In this document: in pieces, positions 29,746 through 42,818 of the stretch
How the letters are laid out: every line of letters starts with the position of its first letter
Numbering within the stretch: the stretch's first letter is position 1
Notes under the pieces: model-generated
The model's input: only the letters and a program-made list of their open reading frames with translations
Databases searched by the model: none
Told to the model about the DNA's origin: nothing
Translations under genes and position numbers: made by a program
Assembly: GCA_019722365.1 (NCBI GenBank)
Contig: JADFUC010000278.1
Span: forward strand, 1,354,100 to 1,418,099
Length of the DNA stretch: 64,000 nt
Source: Lithospermum erythrorhizon
Taxonomy: Eukaryota > Streptophyta > Magnoliopsida > Boraginales > Boraginaceae
Direction of reading: 5' to 3'

Positions 29746-31850
29746 CATATCTAAGGGACTGGAATTATTTTTACAAAGGAATGAACTCTTGTTATCATCG
29801 TCACAATTTCTAGCTATTTTGCTTATTAAAATTATGATTATTGAGGTTGTAGCTTTGAAGGGTTATTGACACTTGATATGACTCGATGCTTGGTTAGGTA
29901 GTTGATGAAACAGATCGGCTACTTAGGGAGGCATATCAATCGTGGCTTCCTACTGTTCTTCAGTTAACTCGGCCTTGCAGTGATACAAACTTCCCACTCT
30001 GTGAAAACCTTACCTCACTTGGGTTTGGTTCACTAAAGACTATTAGGAGATTGTGAGTCCTTTACTACTTTAACAAGCTATCTTTTTGAACTACAGGCTC
30101 TTATTCTTATACCTGCGTGTTTGATCCACTGGCTTGGCACAGAATGTCTTTTCAATACTTGAAATGCACATCTCGTTTAGTTTTACCTATTTGGTACTTG
30201 GCTTCTTATTTTGGCTTCTGAACATATGCATAGAACGTGTTAAAGACCTTTTTCTTCATGTCTTTAAAAATTTGTTGTACGTACTACATAGTATGTATGT
30301 CCTTGTGTTGTAAGCAAGTTCTCATGCTTTTGTGATACCCTATAAGTAAATATAGGCAACACGCACCTCACTCTTTTCCGAACCCAAAAATTCAGAATTC
30401 CCCAACCCCCACCCCCAATAAAGAAAAGAAGGAAAGAAATGGAAATGGCACCTACTTCCTTTTTTTTTGAATCTGCTATGAATTCATGCAGTGGTGTTGA
30501 AAGAGGGTTCAATGGTAAATCTTGCCCAAGGCTTGTAAAGATGGTCCTATCTGCCACACTAACTCAAGACCCAAGTAAACTTGCACAGCTTGACCTGCAT
30601 CATCCCATGCTCTTGACTACTGGGCAAAATCGTTATCAGCTTCCTGAACTGCTTAGATCTTTTAAAGTGGTAAGGAGGCCCACCCAATTAACTTTATATG
30701 CCATATCTGTCTTGTTTATCTTCTAATCATGACATTGACCTTATATTATGAATTACTTTCCTGTTATCTGACACTTCTGCATTAATGGCTTGACTTGCTC
30801 AAGCTAGTTATGTAGTTGCATACAACCTTCTTTAATCTGTATTTTTATGCACCCTCATCCACTAAGTTTATGCCTTAGTCTGCATCTCAGAATGTCAGTT
30901 TTTTCCCAAAATGTTTCAAAAAGGATAATCAGTCTGGGTTTGCTATCACAATGTTTAAAAACTACCAATCTGATCATCAATAATGTTTTAAAACTACCAA
31001 TCTGATCATCAATATCATAAGGATGGCAGACAAAAAAATAAATAAATAAATAAGAAGCAAAAACGATTTGAACCTTTCTTCAACTAGATTGTTTTCGAGA
31101 GAAAGAGTATTATTGCGATCAGTTTATGCATTCAACAAATAAATTCTATAGCTCTCTATGCAAGCCCATTTCTCACTTGACCCTAATATTCACAATTAAT
31201 ATGAAATTGTTTGCCTATGCTATATGCATAGTTCTGAAGATGTGATGTATGGATTTATGTGATATATTGCAGATGTGCGAATCCAAACTGAAGCCACTTT
31301 ATTTAGTTTCTCTTCTACAAGGGTTGCGAGAGGAGAAGAGCATTGTTTTCACATCTTCTGTCGAATCAACTCATAGACTATGCACTTTGCTAAAATTCTT
31401 TGGAGATCTAAAATAGTGTCTGGCTGAGTATTCACGAAGCCTAGCATCAGTCAGAAAGAAGGAATTTGTATATATCTAGCTCCTGTAGTATATTCTATTT
31501 TTTCAAGGTGCTTCTATGAGAATGTTTAGTAAGTGTTGTTGGCTGATGATGGAAGTGGATCTAATTCCATTTCAGTATCAGTTTCACAAACAATGCAACA
31601 GAATAGAAATTGAGAAGCACTTCGCCTCATGGCTAGTTAATTGTATGATCATCATTCGCATTTTGTACTTTTAAAAATTTAATTCAATGTTTATAATGTA
31701 TATGTATGCATATGTACTAATCTGGGTTCCTTGATCCTTTTACATCAGCTTTGGAGAAATTGAGGAGGCGAGTTGAAGCTGAAACCCATGGAAAGCGCAA
31801 GCGTAAAAATAAGTTATCGACTGTCAGTGGACATAATAGGAAAGCTGATT

Positions 31851-33211
31851 GATGTATCTGTAGCTAAATGTTACGGTTACGGATGGAAGGTGTGTATTTC
31901 TGCCTTGACCAAGATTTTGTCTTGTTCACTGGTCATAGCATTAGTTCATCGAGGTTGGCATTCATACATTGTATACAATAGGACCGTCTTCTCTCTCATC
32001 CTCTTCTACAGAAAATGTTGCTCATTGAACCTAATATTACTATGAACAATGAATCAGATTGTTATCGAACTTTTTGGTAATCATTGAGCCAATAAATCGT
32101 TTAATTGACTTGTTCATACTGCAAATTAAAATCCAATATTTTAATGATCTATGTTGACTTCAATTACTTATTGATGTCTCTGTCTAGGTAGAATGGAGAT
32201 GATATATAAGATGATTATCAGTCTTTGAAGATCAGTTACTTCTTAATTGAACGATGATTCATTTGCAAAATTATTAAAATTCAGTTATCAACTCATCATA
32301 TGCAAACAATGTATGTGGATATCCATTGTCTATGTTTTATATTCATGTCACCTTCCTGCTTATATCATTGCTGCCATGTTGGTTCTATTGATCATTATTA
32401 AAATAACCCGTTCTTTAAATTATTTGTTCTAATTTTCCTTTGTCATAATCTGGTTCCAAGTAATCTCCTTTTAATAAGTTACATTTATTTGTAGTTTATA
32501 TGCTATATCCCTCTCAAAAATGAAGGAAAGGAAAACTAAATATAGGACATCTGTTTTTAAAGGGATTATAGAAAAAGACAAGAATAAGACATTTGTTAAG
32601 TACTGTACAGTATATATTTTGTGAATGGGATAGAATCCTTGTACAAGAATAACTAAATATAGGACATCTACATGTTTCCTATTAGGACTACTGTCTCTTA
32701 GACTTGTATTGTTTTAGTCCATAATAAGTAATACTTTGTTGCCAAACTGTATTCATTTGTCTATTTCAACCTTTGTTTTTATCATGTAGGAGTGTAGGGC
32801 TACAATATGAAAATTGAGGATTCTATCTATGTTTGGATGGCTCAACTTTTTGTTTCCTTTCCTCTGTTACACATGTTGCAAAATTGAGGCTCCATATTGA
32901 ACTTCCATTGTTGCATTTAGCTCTCTTATAGTCATCAACCTGTTTCTTTTACAGTAGTTGAGAATATGATATGGTCAGAGACAATCATTTTGACTTGAAT
33001 GCGTTGAAATCAATACACACATAATGTGCTATTGTGCTCTACACTATTTACTGATCGAATAATTTTGCACGTGATATAAGTCATCATAAACAATGAATTT
33101 TGTCAATCTCACCCTATTATCAGGTATACTGTTAGGGATTAGATTAGATCTTGATGATTGAAACATTGAATTTTGCCTAACAAATGAAAAAAAAAAACTA
33201 TTTGTGTTTAC
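31851..33211. other. Intergenic, no feature recognised
   Basis: AT-rich sequence after the RH1-like remnant. Open frames at 31773-32045 and 32247-32432 show no conserved motifs. AACTAAATATAGGACATC occurs twice (near 32535 and 32651), a small local repeat. Confidence 0.45.
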
Positions 33212-35760
33212 TTTTTTTTTTTATAGGCAATTCATGATATTAATTAGGAGGAATGTCCATAGCCGTGAAGGCTATTCGAATCCAAGTTACAAGAAACAGA
33301 ATTGAAAGTACTGATAATAATGTCTTTTAAATTCAAAACACCGACGCACAGTAGCCAAAAAAATTCAATAAAATTTTGTCATCTTCTGCATGATCTTCTT
33401 CAATTCATTATGTCCGGTAGTTTCTAAACCAACTGCGAAGAAACCATCGCAATACTAAAAACCGAATGAAACAAGTCCTTTGCAAGAATCAAAGAATGTT
33501 TCGCCAATGTAAAAACAAAAACAAATTTGAGACACAATTGTTTCCAAGGTTTTCCAAGTTGTCAATATTTCCTGTGCTGATATTTTGGATGCTGGTAAGG
33601 TACGAGCTTTGATTGTTGCTCAATTTCCTTTCGAGAAAACATCGATGTCATTTAAGTCTTTGTCATTCGAGATACCAAGATAAATTTTTTAATATCTCAT
33701 ATGACAAGTCCTCTTACATCCGTTTGATCTGTAAGAGACGATTTTTGAAATATACAGAGAGTCTCGTTTTATTGTCAAGGATGGTTGACCTGGCCTTGCT
33801 CATGGAGAAGTTTCCTTCGATCTTTCGGGAGCGACGAACCAATCAAAAGCAAATTTCCTTGCTTGGTCTTAATCCTCTCGAAATGCTTCTAATCACCATC
33901 TAAGGATAACATCATTTCGAGCAATCCAAGAACCTATAGAGTACTCCCAAAAATAAACTCCTAAAATTTTTATAATCCCAATCTTTAAAAGAAAGAGTAG
34001 TAGATAAGCATTGAATAGGGTAGATCGGGGAGAAAAAATTAAATTTAAAGAGTTCCAAAAATTGACGATATAAAAGGAACATTAAAAAAATGTTGATCGG
34101 TTGCTTTCCAAAGAGGCTCTAACAAAGATGACACTAGTATTAACACTCCAAGCTCGGGTTTTATTTGCAGCAAGGCCGCCCATCGGAAGTCTATTGCCAT
34201 GAGCTTTCAAAGAAAAATTTTGATTTTGGAAAGAGGGAAACGACTGCAGCCTACCTCCTGTGCAAATGTGGCGAGTGGGATGGCGACGTAGTAATAGAAG
34301 AAGTGATGTTTCAAGAGAATCAATCGAAGCTCGAGGAAGATCCCCATTTTTGTCACAACTTTTGTAATCATCTTCACCCGAAGGTCTAATTTTGGCAATG
34401 AAGCAAATGTATTGGGAGATTGAGGCGTGTTAAAGGAGTGGGGTTCCAATAGAGATTATCTATAAGTGTCGTAGATAAAGAGGTCAGCTGCAGCCTACAT
34501 CTAAGATAGCAACTTCAAGATCTTGGTGAGTCGAAAACTAGCATCCGCTTGTCTTTCCAAATACTAATACTGAGCCCCGAACCAATCCTTTGAAAATATC
34601 AGAAAGTATTTAGATTTCAACACTTTTTTCCGCGGGCGAAGTTTGGTAATTTGAATACCTCCATCCATTTCTCAAGAATACGCCTGTATTAAAATACGGA
34701 GATTGCTTGAAATCAAGTCCACTTACTTTGAATCGAGATGAACAAATTCCCACCGATCTGAATGAATAGAAGAGGGTCTGCTCCCACCTTCCTGAAAACG
34801 GGCAAAATGCGGCCACGTCGTGAAAAATAGATGGGGGAATTTTATAAACACCGATCAATAAGCCCGACCACTGAGACCGATTCGATAAGATACGAATTTC
34901 CTCGCAGAAAAGTTAAGGAATTTGACCTTCTAAGACAAATATTTTTTTTTTTGATTTTGTCAATAATATTCAAGAAAATCTGCTTTCTGTTTGTGGTAAT
35001 GTCGAGCGAGATACCAAGGTAATTATCAAAAAGAGAGGATTCAACAATGCCGAAAGAACATTGGATTTGATGTCCCCGCGTAGAGGTTAAAAGAATGATA
35101 GATTTTCGCGGATTTATCACGCATTCGACCCGAATCGTGAACAAGATGCTGAGACTGTAGCAAAAAGAATCTAAGACTTTTATTGTTCACGCTCATAAAA
35201 AAGACTTGTCGCCGCAAAATAATACAATGGGAGTAGCTTAAAATCGCTTCTATCAAGTCCTATTCCTTTAAGAAATGCTTCGTCTTCACTTAAATCAGTG
35301 GATTTGGTGAAAGAGCTGGTGCATGAGCAAATAGAATGGGGGAAATAGGTTTCCTTGCCTCAATCCACAGCTTGGTTTGAAGGTTTCGAAACTTGTCCAT
35401 TAACAATAATCAAATAAACAATAGTGGTAACGCATTCTTTTCGATCAAGAAACATCCAAAGGTCCAGGAATTCAAAAGTTTAAAGAGAAAATTTCATTTG
35501 ACTCTATCAAATGTCTTGTTCATATTAATTTTAATTGCAGCAAGTTCTATCTTCTTAGTACGTATAAAATTAATATAGAAATAGAATAAAATAATACTGG
35601 GTAGAAGGATAGAGTCAGAATAAACTATTAATATCATTCAAAATGGTCATTAAATCACATGCACATCCAACTACTTCCTCGGGTTACCCTTAAAACCTGT
35701 TTGTCGCTTTGTCAATTCAGGCTGGGTTAAAGAAAGCGCCAAATATCGACATTTAAGTTT
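33212..35760 (-). mobile_element. Decayed LINE (non-LTR retrotransposon)
   Basis: On the minus strand, 35541-35494 reads AAIKINMNKTFDRVK, the plant LINE reverse-transcriptase A motif region, with a stop directly after it. Frame 35144-34842 continues with PRKSIILLTS, then FGIVESSLFDNYLGI and IIDKIKKK, the post-YxDD part of LINE RT. Near 34160-34050 and below, broken frames read like the C-terminal zinc-finger region (CHLC, then KQPINIF). The 3' end is marked by a run of T on the plus strand at about 33212-33222, a poly(A) tail when read on the minus strand. Many stops and frame changes show that it is old. The 5' half (ORF1, endonuclease) is not present. Confidence 0.8.
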
Positions 35761-35817
35761 GACAAGCAAGATTTCGAAGTGGATTTAAAATAAACGAGCG
35801 CTGACAAGTATTTTATG

Positions 35818-38280
35818 TAAAATCCACTAAAGAGTGATACGTAGCTTCTGCTGTATGGATGACATGCTTACTGGTTGCAGAATCAAAAGATGATTACATC
35901 CATCAAAGAAATGTGAACTCCAAGTTTGACACGGGGCTTATTAATGGGACAAGCAATTTAATTGGGAGTCCAGACAAGGCGAACTCCCCGATTTGCCCAA
36001 GGTTAACCTTAATCACACTATGTCTATAAAAATTTTAGAAATTTTGCCAAGGTAATTTGCGACCATGTGACAACTCCAGCCGATGAACATCCATACCTCA
36101 CAAAGAATAAAGTGGGAAAATGTGTAATGAAGCTGGTACTCTCAAGTTATTGGGAGTCTCATGTACTACGAAGTTGTACAAGACCGAAATAATTATTCGG
36201 GCAGTTAGTCTGGAGTAGATATATTTATAATCCGAGTAGCGATCATCGGGAAGCTATGAAAGTACTAAGTAATTTCGAGACATACTCGAATTACTTTACA
36301 TCAGACGCCAAGTAGCTTGTACTGAGGGGTACACAGACGCAAATTAGATCCCACATACTCGTGATTCAATGGCTAATAAGTGATATGTATTCACCGTAGT
36401 AATGCAATGCCATGCGGAAGCCCTCAAAACAAATGCTAATTGTCGACGACGAGTTCAAGTCTATTGCCTTAGATAATGTGGTTAAGCCGAACGGTTAAGA
36501 CAATTCTCGAGACATTCCGGAGCCGAAAAGCTCGCACAACCAATTTGCATATACCGGTGACAAACGAGTACGCAATCGAGTACACACAACCACTTTATAT
36601 ATAACGGTAAGTCGAGACACATTTGTCGACCTATTATTAATATTTATTATACAAGCATTTCCAATCGAGTTATCACGTTGATCATGTAAAGATCAAAGGA
36701 TAACATCATGATCCGCCGAATTACAAGTAAGGAAAGAATGAATGAGAATTCATCGAAAAGGAACAGATTGGAAAGCTCATCGAGAAAAATGCTGAATTGA
36801 AATGATAACCCTACCTAGTTGGATCGAGATCCCAAAGATTCAGTTCCAAGTGGATAATTCAGATCATATCGCATAAAGAGATCATTGCTAGGTTTTTCCT
36901 ACCTATTCCTGCATTTAAATAATGACATCCATGGGGAATGGGGCGTTAGTTTACGCTTTTAACGACTCTCTCGAGATAATCGAATTTAGTAGCGCGGGTT
37001 ACCTAAAAGAATACGAGGAGTCACGCGAGTTAAAGTATTGGGTCAAGTGAAGAGAAATGTCCTAGGGCATTTCTTGACGCATAACTCTCAAAACCAAGCG
37101 CTACGGTTTAAGGCCTAACCGACACAATAGCCGGAGAACTCGATACGAGTCGATTGCACTGGCATGAAAGTATGCCATCATTTCGCTACCAAAGTATTGG
37201 GCCTAAAGACATCGCCTATTACGTCTGCCGCTTAATGTAAACATATGTAAATACGTTGGTAAGCGTTCCAAGGTCATCACATCTACCTATCCTATGCATG
37301 AACGGTCGCTGGTTGCTATCACCGCTTATCGAAGTCAAAATATTTCAAATTTGTATCCGCTGGGGATATTGGTTTTTCGAAGTTATGATTTTGTTTTTTG
37401 AATACAATGATTCATTTTGTGACGCTGATAATGGGAGCGTAAACCAAAATTTGCAAGTTACTTCGCGCGCCACCCGCGCTGCAAACTGGGATGGAAATGA
37501 CGGTTCGATTTTGTCAAAGTCCCACATGTGAATGAGCTGCAGGAGAACCTCACTTAATAAGTGTAGGTCTCAGGGACTTAGTAAATCGATCGGGATCTTA
37601 CTATGCCAAAACTCCTCGCTACCAGGGTAAACCGGGGAAAAACGAGCTCGAAATCAGGATCCAAAGTGGGCGCCGCGCTGACCATGGACATGAACGCAGC
37701 TCAAAAGCGCGGGGGGTCGCCATGAGCCAATCTTTGCCCCCGGTCAAGCTCTGATTTCAGATTTGAAAATCTTAAAAAGAAGTTGTTACAGCATGCTCAT
37801 TAAGTGTGATTAAGGCACCTAATAATCGAAAAAAGTTTTCATTCCAACCTCTTACTTAATCGGCCCCTCCATCCGCGACACTACCACACAAAATACACTA
37901 AAGTTTCTAGAGCTCCTATTCTCTCTTTTTTCCTATCGCTTTTTTTTGTGTCATGTCATAGTATCATGCCTTGTTCAAGCGTTCGCTCTAATCGTTCACT
38001 AGTGTTTATCACCTCGGCCGTTCAAGCACCAAAGTAAGCAGGTCAATTTGTTTTAATAAGTGTCCGACGTGACTTGATCCCATTTCGCTTTTGTGTTGTT
38101 TCCCTCAGAAGTTGTAATCCTATAAATACATTGCTATTGTTCTTGTGTAAAGTTTTCTGTTATAATTCCACGCATGCATGTACAATTTGTCCCCTCCAAA
38201 GAATGTTTCATCATCCAATCCTTTTAAACCAACTTCCTTCTAAATATATACTGTCCATCTCACAACTTTCGTAATCTAAT
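35818..38280 (+). mobile_element. Decayed Ty1-copia 3' part (RT end, RNase H, LTR)
   Basis: Broken plus-strand frames follow the order of a Ty1-copia C-terminus. 36130-36230 reads like SYWESHVLRSCTRPK (the GSLMY...TRPD region). ACTEGYTDAN lies near 36307-36340. EFKSIALDNVVK lies near 36450-36485. YNGKSRHICR lies near 36602-36632. RSKDN lies near 36693-36707. The order and spacing match RNase H of plant copia elements. Stops and shifts are frequent. The sequence from about 37500 to 38280, with a TATA-like CCTATAAATAC at 38127, may be the 3' LTR, but its edges could not be set. It abuts the minus-strand LINE. Confidence 0.7.
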
Positions 38281-39015
38281 CAACTACAAATAAATATCAC
38301 AATTCTATTGGGTAGGAGTAGCTATCTTGCAACTCATCTTAATTAATTTAGTTGATTAGTTAATTAATCATCTCCACTAAACATTGCACTTTCAATTTTA
38401 TATGCATTACTCATTCATTTCACCTCGTGGTTAAACCCCCGTCCACGGTCCACCATTATTATCTTTATCACAATTAGTAACCACTAACTACTCAAATGTA
38501 GTAGGAGTAATAAATACCAAACTAGGCAAATGAATATACAAATACAAATCGTGTTCTTGCATAAGAAATAGTCCATAATAATTAAATTTCTTTTGGTAAA
38601 AGAGTAGTAATTACATGCAAATATCAATGATTTAGTACATGTCATGTACTCTACCAAAAAGTTATTTGAACATGCTTGCTTGATCATCATTAGATTAACC
38701 AAATCTGCTTTAGATCATTTAGACGATACTTAATTAGATATTCTGTATCCATATATTTTAGGTAACGATATTTCGTATCTTTGTTATTTTGTATTTATTT
38801 TTACACTAAACATGAAATGTATTATCAACCCGTAGAGTGGAAAAATCAGTGAATTGTATATATCGTATCCATAACGAACCCCTTTTCACCAGACTTCTGG
38901 CTGCTCGCTCCAAAATTTAAAGATCATCAACACTACATAGTTGCCATTGTTGTTTTCTCTTTACAGTTTGTTTGTTATTGCATAGAAGTTTGTCTTTGTT
39001 GTTCAAGAAAACATC
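38281..39015. other. Upstream region of 5-phosphatase gene
   Basis: AT-rich sequence without visible genes. It should contain the promoter and 5' leader of the downstream gene. The last 75 bases before the ATG (TTCTCTTTACAG, then TTTGTTTGTTATTG) look like leader sequence. No sure TATA box was found. Confidence 0.4.
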
Positions 39016-42000
39016 ATGGGACACCATTCTGTTCAGCAACCTCAGGTTTCATACTTTGCCTTTTCCAACATCTTTTTATTCCTAGTACTCATTCTTTTTA
39101 GTATTTTCTGATGTTGTTGTGTCTATGTTTCACTTGTACATTCTGCAGATTTTTTGGCCTCGTGTGGTTGTACGCAAATGGCTTAACATCAACAATAAGA
39201 AGACTCATTACAGCGCTGACTCCGATTCTGACTCTGACTCCGATCAAGGTCTCCCTAACTCTGTTCAACTTACTCTATATTCATTTGACTTTTTTTTTTC
39301 TTTAGACAACTCGGTCCTTGTCATTGCAAAGACTCGACTCTGCGTATATATGGTTTTTTCATATATTCTGTTGACTTGTTTATGCAGAGTTGGTCAACTG
39401 GCCTAAAGAATCACGGTTTAAGAATGAGAAACCTGATGAAGCTCTTCCTATTATTGATGGTAATGCTACTTTTTTTTCCATTCTAAAACATAATTACATA
39501 AACTAAGCTGATTTTACCATGCTTTCTTGGTAACAATTAGTGTATGTTATAATCTTAATTTCGAGTATTATCTTTACTTTGAATTTTAAAAAGTATATTT
39601 TGAACATTCGAAGATAAAATCCTGAATCCGCCATTGCAACCAGCATGTTGTATTATTACATTGAACCATCTCTTTTTTGTTCTAAACTGATGAGTATAAC
39701 ATTTTAGTTTTCTCTTTAAAGTTATTGTGGATATGAATGAATTTTTAGCCTATGTCGAATATGTTCTATTTCTTGATTTGGGAACCTCGAAGTATTATTG
39801 TATTGTTGTAGTATTAGACAATGGTTTGTTACAAGTAGCTTTTTTGGTTTTTTCTTAGTGCATAAGAATATGCTTAAAGCTGATTAAGGAATCAGATTTT
39901 TTTGCTATGTTCTCTAATTTGTTAATTAGGATAAACTCAAATTTTAGCTGGACTTAATGCTGCATTGTCCAATTAGAAGACATATGTGATTAAGGAGTAT
40001 TTTTCATGTTCTTATGGAGGTTTTCTTGAATATGTCTTGACTAATTTATATTCTTGTTAAACTATGTCACTTGACAGAGGCTCTTCCTATTCTGAGGCGG
40101 CGAAATTCAGAGACATTTAGGGCTCAATATATAAGCACAAAAGAAATTAGGTAACCTTCCAGTATGTTAGATCAACAACTGAACTGCTTGTTTTATTGTG
40201 AATTGTGATGTATGTGGTAGCTTCTGAATATGAGTTTTCTAGCTAACAATATTTGATATGCTTCTTATGTCCAGGGTATGCGCCGCCACATGGAATGTTG
40301 CGGGGAAATTTCCTCCCAATGATCTAGATATCGATGATTGGTTGGATATTGATGATCCTGCTGATATTTATGTTGTTGGGTAAGTTATATATGCATATCT
40401 GAAAGTATTGCTTTGATTGGCACTTGAGCACTAGACACGTAGTAGGATGTTTTTAACAAAGAGTTGTCTATATTTGCAGCCTGCAGGAGATTGTACCTCT
40501 AAATGCAGGTAACATTTTTGGTCCTGATGATAACCGACCAGTTCCGAAATGGGAAAACATCATTCGTGAATCTCTTAAGAAAGTTCCACCGATTACTAAG
40601 TATAAGTCCTACAGTGATCCTCCTTCTCCATCAAGGTTTAAGCCATCAGACGATGTCCCTGATATTGAAGATGAGATTTTCTTTGGATCTGATAGTGAGG
40701 GTGAGGTGGAAATCTACCCCATAAATGATAATGACGAATCATTTGGTTATGAAGGTGTCGAGATCAAGTCAGGTGCAGGAAAACATGTGCTTCCTATGAT
40801 CGATGAATATCTATCCACTGATGATACAATTTCAGCAGTTGTAAAGGAAACAAATGGGCAGTTTTCTTCTCCAAAAAGGCTGGACAGATTGAATTGCTTC
40901 AGAACGGATGAATGTGAAGAAGATGAGAGAGAGTCTAATCCCATGCTCAACCGTAAATTAATAAAGACACTTAGTGGAACCGAGAGAATTGGTTTGAGCT
41001 GGCCAGAGCGTCCATTGAATCTTCTGCCACAGCATATACTGGAGAGACCAAATTCATTTAAACCTGTTAAATCATTCAAAACAACAAAATCTTTTAGAAA
41101 ATACAATTCTTTCAAATCATGTGTGAATGGTGAAGATAGGTTTGTGTCAGATGCAGCTTTACTTGGAGAGCTTGACCTTGAATCAATAATAAACCGGAGA
41201 AGGAGGTCACCATATGTGAGGATAGTAAGCAAGCAAATGATTGGCATTTTCTTGACTATATGGGTTCGTAGAAGCTTACGAAGGCATATACAACATTTAA
41301 ATGTCTCCAGTGTTGGTGTTGGTGCCATGGGCTTCATAGGTAACAAGGTCTGGGTAACACTTTTCAAATCCTCTTTGTTTTGCCTTTTTGCATTGCATTA
41401 CAATTCTATCCTCTCATTTTGGTTCTTCTTATAGTCTCATTTTTTTGTTTTTTTTGTTCAGGGAGCGATCTCAGTTAGCATGTCTGTGTATCAGACTCTC
41501 TTCTGTTTTGTTTGTACCCACTTGACATCAGGAGAGAAAGACGCTGATTTTGTCAAAAGAAATGCTGATGTGCATGAAATACATCGAAGGACACACTTTA
41601 ATTCACCTTCTGTAGTTGGACTTCCTAAACATATCTATGATCACGAGTGAGTGCAATGCACTGCTTCATACCTTACCTTCATTCCATTTATTAATCATTA
41701 ACCCGTATCCTCTTAATATGCCTTCATGTTTCCAAACTTGAGTACTCATGCTAACTTGATCTACATGTTCGAAACCGACCTGTACTTCCATATTTTCATC
41801 ATTCTTTAGATTTATCAAATGGAGAAGAACCAGATGTCACCCCCCCCCCGCCAACCCCCAACCCCCATAAAAGACTTGGAGGTTTCTTTATAGTTATGTT
41901 TTCTTCCTTGTTCTCTCGATCACATAAGTAGGTGAGTAATAACCTTATCGTTGCAGGAGAATAATATGGTTGGGTGATCTAAATTATCGTATTAATTTAC

Positions 42001-42818
42001 CGTATGAAAATACAAGGGAGTTAATCTCCAATGAGGACTGGGCCAAGTTAGCTGATGGTGATCAGGTACACTTCACTTTTATTTCTTCTTGAAACTATGC
42101 AATTGAGCGTTGGTCAATGTTTCCCCGGGGAAACTGCATTTTTAAAATGTCTGTCTCTTTGAGTTTTCTCCAACTGTACGTAAGTCGGTGCCACTCTATT
42201 TTACAGCTCATGAAGGAGCTAAAGAAAGGTCGCGCCTTCGATGGATGGTCTGAAGGCATGCTGAACTTTGCACCAACATACAAATACGAAGTAAATTCAC
42301 AGAAGTATATTCATCCAGAGGCCAAGGCAGCAAAGCGCAACCCTGCATGGTATGGATCTACATTGTGTTCCTTTAACATATCCTTAAAGTTTGCTCCATC
42401 TATATATTATGTGGTCCTGCTATTTATTTGCATCCAGTTACCGTGACTCATCACTAGTATAATACACGTTTTTCTTCTGTAAATTAGTCTTCTTGAGATA
42501 CTGGTTAATTTTCTTAATAAATCACTACCTTATTTGAGTTCTTTATAAGAGAACTAATCATGCCCTTTCAGGTGTGACCGCATCCTTTCTTTTGGAAAGG
42601 GAATGAAGCTTCTGAGTTACAGAAGAACTGAGCTTATGTTTTCTGATCACCGACCTGTAACAGCAACGTATGTGGTGGAAATAGAAGAATTTTCTCCAAG
42701 AAGGTTACAGCGTGCACTGACTTTCACTGATGCAGAAGTTGAAGATGAACAACTTGTATCAGATTATCACATTGACAAGGCAACGAGCCAACTAAGATTT
42801 GGAGAGGTAAAGGTTTAA
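39016..42818 (+). CDS. Type I inositol polyphosphate 5-phosphatase, one frameshift
   Basis: Ten exons: 39016-39045, 39149-39248, 39388-39459, 40078-40151, 40275-40379, 40480-41347, 41462-41646, 41957-42065, 42207-42349 and 42572-42818. Nine fit in phase, for an expected 643 aa. Exon 4 is one base too long: after RAQYIST a run of five A (40139-40143) shifts the frame to a stop at its end, where four A would give KEI and join correctly to RVCAATWNVAGK. The catalytic signatures are intact: TWNVAGK, the WLGDLNYRI motif (exon 8), and SDHRPVTATY (exon 10). The N-terminus has an acidic Asp-Ser run, and exon 6 encodes a long plant-specific insert. Such enzymes remove the 5-phosphate from inositol phosphates and phosphoinositides. 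The layout matches IP5P1/IP5P2-type proteins. It is either a functional gene with a sequence error or a very young pseudogene. Confidence 0.85.

Larger units (their letters stand above)
28412..31850 (+). pseudogene. Decayed DEAD-box RNA helicase, RH1-like
   Basis: Good exons remain: 28412-28542 (MEKKPKEENNKKKN...), about 28770-28961, 29054-29308, 29898-30052, 30492-30669, about 31273-31413 and a tail at 31749-31850. Motifs readable in order are [28 protein letters not shown] (the variant motif II of RH1), SAT and IVFTSS. Three lesions stand out. The start of exon 2, which should encode about 14 residues before VQVAVWQE, is replaced by other DNA including a SINE fragment, and exon 1 is then out of phase. 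Exon 6 has an in-frame TAG right after FFGDLK, where related proteins continue; matching codons (AEYS) resume after it. The region for motifs V and VI (TRGMD, HRAGRTAR) is missing, although a basic tail (HGKRKRKNK) survives. Only a truncated, inactive helicase could be made. Confidence 0.85.

Noticed and set aside
37256..37531. 91-codon plus-strand frame after the copia RNase H remnant
   Set aside because: Composition and position fit decayed retrotransposon tail or LTR, and no protein family is recognisable.
40747..41367. 206-codon minus-strand frame opposite 5-phosphatase exon 6
   Set aside because: It mirrors the long coding exon on the other strand; the plus-strand reading is conserved and joins in phase to its neighbours.
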